Source of the DNA: Anniella stebbinsi
Taxonomy: Eukaryota > Chordata > Lepidosauria > Squamata > Anniellidae
Length of the DNA: 64,000 bases
NCBI GenBank assembly: GCA_029215795.1
Contig: JARDYH010000007.1
Location: forward strand, 81,665,763 to 81,729,762
Reading direction: 5' to 3'
Made by a program: the position numbers and the translations under genes. Of the stretch, positions 61,560 through 64,000 are shown piece after piece. Numbering within the stretch: position 1 is the stretch's first letter; each line of letters opens with the position of its first letter. Below the pieces are notes generated by a model that saw only the letters and a program-made list of their open reading frames with translations, ran no database searches and was not told the DNA's origin.

Positions 61560-61790
61560 TAGACAAAAGTTCTGTCTTGTCCAGCATTCTGTTTCCTGTG
61601 GTGGCCAATGAAATGCCACAGTGGAATGCCTTCAAGTAGGACTTAAATGCGATAGCATGTCCTCCTTGTGTTCCCCAGCGAATGGTATTGAGAGGCATAC
61701 TGCCTCTGATGCTAGAGGTAATACCTAGCCATCACAAGTAGTACCCATTGCTAGCCTTATTCTCCCTGAATTGGCCAGAATGGTGATGCT
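61560..61790 (-). mobile_element. CR1/L2-like LINE 3' end, minus strand
   Basis: GTCTTGTCCAGCATTCTGTT, TGGTGGCCAATGAAATGCC, CAGCGAATGGTATTGAGAGG and GAGGTAATACCTAGCCATCA. Confidence 0.65.
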
Positions 61791-61814
61791 GTCTTTACCT
61801 GTTACATTCTGATC

Positions 61815-61870
61815 CCACCTTCCCCAACCTAGGGCCCTCCAGATGAGTTGGACTAGAACTACAAGCCACC
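61815..61870. mobile_element. ACTACAACTCCC foldback repeat, fragment
   Basis: CCAACCTAGGGCCCTCCAGA and TTGGACTAGAACTACAAGCC. Confidence 0.45.
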
Positions 61871-62330
61871 TCTCTGATCCATAGATTCATTGACTTTCAC
61901 CTGAGCTCACCTACCCCTACAAGGTCTTTCACCCTGGAGGTGGATGTGATGATAGCCACACTGCAGACTTATTCATTTCCAGACTCGTTGCTGGCTGTTT
62001 TCCATATGTCATCACCCCTCTGCCAATCTGGAATCTTGCCTCTCCCCACGCCCCTTGCCCCGGGTAGCATCTCTCCTTCTCCTGTAGATGTCCACCCCAT
62101 TGTCTGTCCCAGCAAGGCATGCTTTGGTCTAAGAGGCATATTTGCCGGATGAGATGGGGAGGATCATATAAATTGTCCTAATGAAGTGTTCTATCCACCG
62201 CTCCTTTTTCTCTTTTTCCATTTTTGGCATTGATGCTCATCAGAGGGAGAAAGCTCTGCTTCTTCTCAACTCTTCACCCAGATCAGAATATCTTTGGAGG
62301 AGGCTGGGCTCCCTGCCTTTCTAACATGGG
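61871..62330. other. Intergenic, unassigned
   Basis: No gene or recurring family recognised. Confidence 0.4.
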
Positions 62331-62334
62331 TCAG

Positions 62335-62405
62335 CTGAGTAGGGATCAAACCACCGCTTGGTAGTCAAGCACATGCCTTGTGTGTGCAAGGTCCCGGTTC
62401 CATAC
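62335..62405 (+). mobile_element. tRNA-like SINE promoter fragment
   Basis: CTTGGTAGTCAAGCACATGC (A-box region) and AAGGTCCCGGTTCCATACTC (B-box region). The body is replaced by CR1. Confidence 0.45.
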
Positions 62406-62938
62406 TCAAGATGGTTGGGCCTCATCTTGAGTCTTGTGTCCAATTCTGGGCATCACACTTCAAGAAGTGTGCAGACAAGCTGAAGCGTGTACAGAGGAGG
62501 ACAGTGAGGAACATCAGAGGTCTGGAAACAAAGCCCTATGAGGACAGACTGAAAGAACTGGGCATGTTTAGCCTGGAGAAGAGAAGACTGAGGGGTGACA
62601 TGATAGCACTTTTCAAATACTTGAAAGGTGGCCACACAGAGGAGGGCCAGGATCTCTTCTCGATCAACCCAGAGTGCAGGACATGGAATAATGGGCTCAA
62701 GTTACAGGAAGCTAGATTCCAGCTGAACATCAGGAAAAACTTCCTGACTGTTAGAGCAATACGACAATGGAACCAATTACCTAGGGAGGTGATGGGCTCT
62801 CCCACCCTAGAGGCATTCAAGAGGCAGCTGGACAGGCATCTGTCAGGTACGCTTTACGGTGGATTCCTGCATTGATCAGGGGATTGGATTCAATAGCCTT
62901 ATAGGCACCATCCAATTCTATTATTCTATGTTTCTGTG
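62400..62938 (+). mobile_element. CR1 LINE, 3' end of ORF2 and tail
   Basis: A 5'-truncated CR1 copy with its ORF2 C-terminus largely open (165-codon frame ending 62875). Motifs in order: RVQRRTVRNIRGLE, PYEDRLKELGMFSLEKRRLRG (first 20 typical), ALFKYLKGGHTEEGQDLFS, RKNFLTVRAIRQWNQLPREV. These belong to the region after the reverse transcriptase. The tail has GTGGATTCCTGCATTGATC and ends TTCTATTATTCTATGTTTCT, the CR1-type ATTCTATG repeat. It is the youngest-looking LINE here, but it is 5'-truncated and cannot be autonomous. Confidence 0.9.
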
Positions 62939-63039
62939 AATCCCCAGTAGCCCCAATTATTATTATTTTTAAAAAGACCAGGTAGCAATGGATTGGAAAG
63001 ACAATCTCTGCCTTGAGTCCCTGGACAGTTGCTGCCAAT

Positions 63040-63085
63040 AAGAATAGACCATTCTGGGTTAGATGGACAAAGAGTCTGATGTAGT
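63040..63085 (+). mobile_element. SINE A tail fragment
   Basis: GAATAGACCATTCTGGG then TTAGATGGACAAAGAGTCTG, matching the end of SINE A. Confidence 0.4.
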
Positions 63086-63089
63086 ATTG

Positions 63090-63425
63090 GAGTGGCCATG
63101 TGTCCTCTTTTACAGAGGACAGCCCTCTGTTTGAAGGCCTGACACAGGACCATCCTCTTTTTGAAGGCATTATCTCATTGAACGTCGCCTGTCCCATTCT
63201 GGATTAAAGATAACCATAAGAACTGTGGCCCATCCACAGTTAACACCTGGACAGGCAGGAGCACAGATCACCCGGTCATAGCCTTCTGAACTATGGTGAG
63301 ACTGTATTTCTGTTCAAAGTATAATAATTATTTCAAAATTTTCACCTATACCTGTGGATCAGCATATGCAAATTTTATGCAAATACTTCCCTCTTTTGAC
63401 CTCTGTTTTGGGCTTGCATCTTTTC
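63090..63425 (-). mobile_element. Family C repeat, minus strand
   Basis: GGCCATGTGTCCTCTTTTAC, AACACCTGGACAGGCAGGAG, ACAGATCACCCGGTCATAG, CAGCATATGCAAATTTTATG. Confidence 0.65.
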
Positions 63426-63589
63426 TTCATTTATAAGTGGCTGCCCTTCCTGGCATGCCCTATTGGCCATTCTTGCACCAAAACCTCCCACCTGTCCTGT
63501 CCTGTCTTGGTCCCAGCAAGAAGGCAACAAGGCAGGCCAGCAGTTCCAGCATTGTTGTTAGCTCCCATAGAGCAACGTCCTCCATTGAG

Positions 63590-63786
63590 GGCTGGAGGGG
63601 AACCATAGCTCAGTGTGCTTTACATGCTTAAGGTCCCAGGTTCGATCCCCAGCATCTCCAGGTAGGGCTAGGAAAGAATCCTGCCTGAAACCCTGGAGAG
63701 CTGCTGCCAGTCAGTGTTGACGATACTGGGCTGGATGGACCAAGGGTCTGACTCAGTATAAGGCAGACTCCTGTGTTCCTAACTGA
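63590..63786 (+). mobile_element. tRNA-derived SINE A, plus strand, best copy
   Basis: ACCATAGCTCAGTGTGCTTT (A box), GGTTCGATCCCCAGC (B box), CCAGGTAGGGCTAGGAAAG, CTGCTGCCAGTCAGTGTTGA, GGACCAAGGGTCTGACTCAG and TATAAGGCAGACTCCTGTG. Confidence 0.8.
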
Positions 63787-63949
63787 AGTTGTTTGAGATT
63801 CTGCCTTCAGTCCACTTCTTCTACACACCATCCTCATTGTTCAGGAACTGCAGACTCTTAAAGGGGCCAACCTGCTGGCCTTGCAGGCACTTGGTTCCTT
63901 GGGCCCAGGGCAGGGTTGTCATAGGGGTCCCCATGTCAGTGGCCCCTGG

Positions 63950-64000
63950 TAGGGTGGCCACTCATGAAACACCAAAAAAAGAGGGTTGTGATTTGCATAT
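63950..64000 (+). mobile_element. Family C repeat, start only (cut by window end)
   Basis: TAGGGTGGCCACTCATGAAA, CACCAAAAAAAGAGGG, then TTTGCATAT at the window edge. Confidence 0.6.

Noticed and set aside
30400..64000. E2F2, the usual neighbour downstream of ID3 in mammals
   Set aside because: No frame resembling the E2F DNA-binding or dimerisation regions was seen; the gene probably lies beyond the window.

Overview
The window is vertebrate nuclear DNA, most probably from a squamate reptile (lizard). The reasons are one intron-containing vertebrate developmental gene, CR1-type LINE tails ending in ATTCTATG-like repeats, tRNA-derived SINEs, a very dense population of small inverted-repeat DNA transposons, many (CA)n/(CT)n microsatellites, and CpG depletion outside the gene. 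The clade assignment is my inference from repeat style; no species call is made.

One protein-coding gene is supported: ID3 (inhibitor of DNA binding 3), plus strand, TATA box at 26438, coding exon 1 26636-26959, coding exon 2 28607-28663, a non-coding third exon from 29400, and a poly(A) signal at 30285. The protein is 126 residues, with a helix-loop-helix and no DNA-binding basic region. Its usual vertebrate neighbour E2F2 was not seen. The remaining sequence is intergenic.

The most interesting signal is regulatory. Five sites fit one 17-bp pattern, TGRCGYCAGnnnGTCTG, which matches the SMAD1/5-SMAD4 BMP response element (GRCGNC-N5-GTCT). They lie at 839-855 (minus), 21138-21154, 25829-25845, 29311-29327 (intron 2) and 51953-51969, that is from about 25.6 kb upstream to 25.5 kb downstream of the ID3 start, in stretches largely free of recognisable repeats. 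ID genes are classic direct BMP targets, so the window looks like a distributed BMP-responsive landscape around ID3.

Layout: 1-1.0 kb non-repeat sequence with the distal site; 1.2-20 kb mostly transposon fragments with short unique islands; 20.2-30.4 kb the ID3 domain (CpG-rich element at 20.9-21.2 kb, degenerate short palindromic repeats, a promoter-proximal duplication, the gene); 30.4-51 kb repeat-rich, with nested MITEs; 51.1-52.9 kb a low-repeat island with the 3' distal site; 53-64 kb repeat-rich again. Two MITE groups stand out: elements with TAGGGTGACC-like ends and about 8-bp target duplications (hAT-like), including a 320-bp doubly palindromic foldback, and elements with GG...CC ends and 3-4-bp duplications (Harbinger-like at best). 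Family names are tentative because no library search was possible.
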